Source: Bradyrhizobium sp. LMTR 3 (GTDB taxonomy: Bacteria; Pseudomonadota; Alphaproteobacteria; Rhizobiales; Xanthobacteraceae). From it: DNA of 64,000 nt. The stretch lies in contig NZ_MAXC01000012.1 in the NCBI RefSeq assembly GCF_001693485.1, positions 620,001-684,000 on the forward strand, read 5' to 3'. This document shows, piece by piece, positions 63,512-64,000 of the stretch. Below the pieces are notes generated by a model. The model made no database searches and was not told the DNA's origin. It worked only from the letters and a program-made list of their open reading frames with translations. Position 1 is the stretch's first letter. Each line of letters starts with the position of its first letter. Both the position numbers and the translations under genes were made by a program.

Positions 63512-64000
63512 GTCACTTCTCCTTGAGTTTTCGAGCCCGCGACCACCGCGGCCTCGATGGTGATCGAGAGGCCGAATGACGATCGGCGACGCACCCGCTC
63601 GCGGGCCGGAGCGTGGCGGAGGACGCTAGCCGGAAGACTTTCTTGGCTCGCGAGGAATGGGCGTCAGCCCAAGGGAAGAAAGTCTGAACGGCGGCGTTGC
63701 GGCTCAGACGATCGAGGCGGAGCCGGTCTTCGGCCAGATCAAGCCATCAAGAGGCAAGGTTCGTCCGTGCGCTGAACAGCCTTAAGGAGACGGGGCGGCG
63801 GACGTCGGCCGTCCTGTACAAGAGGTCGAGAGGTTCAGGCAAGAAAGGAAACAACGTGCGGGAAAAGTCGGGCGTCGGCCGCCCCGAAACAGCCGTTAGA
63901 GAACGCCCGCCCCGACACTAACAGAGTTGCCGATGATTGGCATAATGGCCGTGTAGTGCTCTGAGGAGACCACCCCTCCCTGCGATGCCGATCATTGGCG
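63512..64000. other. Right-edge region without supported gene
   Basis: About 490 bases upstream of the DUF736 gene. Open frames here are short and have no family features. The DUF736 promoter must lie close to 63,512; nothing else is identified before the window ends. Confidence 0.4.

Overview
The window looks like an alphaproteobacterial chromosome of the Bradyrhizobium type that carries an integrative and conjugative element (ICE). The basis is high GC, the housekeeping genes at the left, stacked TRAP transporters with Tat-exported binding proteins, and an IncP/Ti-like trb transfer set with the accessory genes usual in rhizobial ICEs (DUF2274, DUF2285, DUF736, a DUF3363 relaxase). The genus is an inference from gene content.

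Bases 1 to about 24,000 are core chromosome. They hold a partial secreted protein gene, rpiA, gph, moaA, two TRAP permease pairs convergent with two paralogous binding-protein genes, an Mrp/ApbC Fe-S carrier, a glyoxalase-fold gene, a 3-hydroxyisobutyrate-dehydrogenase-like gene, a PAS-less membrane histidine kinase, a DUF1289 protein and an aspartic protease. A gamma-resorcylate (2,6-dihydroxybenzoate) catabolic cluster follows: MarR regulator, flavin reductase, resorcinol hydroxylase, decarboxylase, MFS importer and maleylacetate reductase. The decarboxylase keeps the metal and catalytic residues at the exact published positions. The ring-cleaving hydroxyquinol dioxygenase is not in the window. 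The core ends at dusA.

At 24.0-25.5 kb a tyrosine integrase is wedged between the 5' end of dusA and a broken tRNA-Leu(UAA) gene. The broken gene keeps its 3' exon and the core of a group I self-splicing intron but has lost its 5' exon. Both dusA and tRNA genes are known integration targets, so this is a compound island boundary.

From 25.6 to 40.7 kb lies a patchy accessory region with a defence-island character. It holds an in-frame SIR2-HerA fusion remnant, a secreted PHB-depolymerase-like esterase, a large AddB/AddA-like nuclease-helicase operon, an HNH ORF, a membrane-anchored HerA-like ATPase, a zinc-ribbon membrane protein and an XRE regulator. Several genes here are degraded or unrecognised.

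From 40.8 to 63.5 kb is the transfer module. A leftward operon runs traG, a CopG-like gene, trbB, C, D, E, J, L, F, G, I and a DUF2274 gene. A second leftward block runs DUF2285 activator, RdfS-like excisionase, traF and relaxase, with a candidate oriT between traF and the relaxase. A rightward cargo of a self-regulated Fic protein, a four-helix membrane protein and a DUF2235 hydrolase is inserted between the two transfer blocks. A 23-residue lysine-rich peptide gene, a small hypothetical gene and a DUF736 gene close the window; the element continues beyond the right edge.
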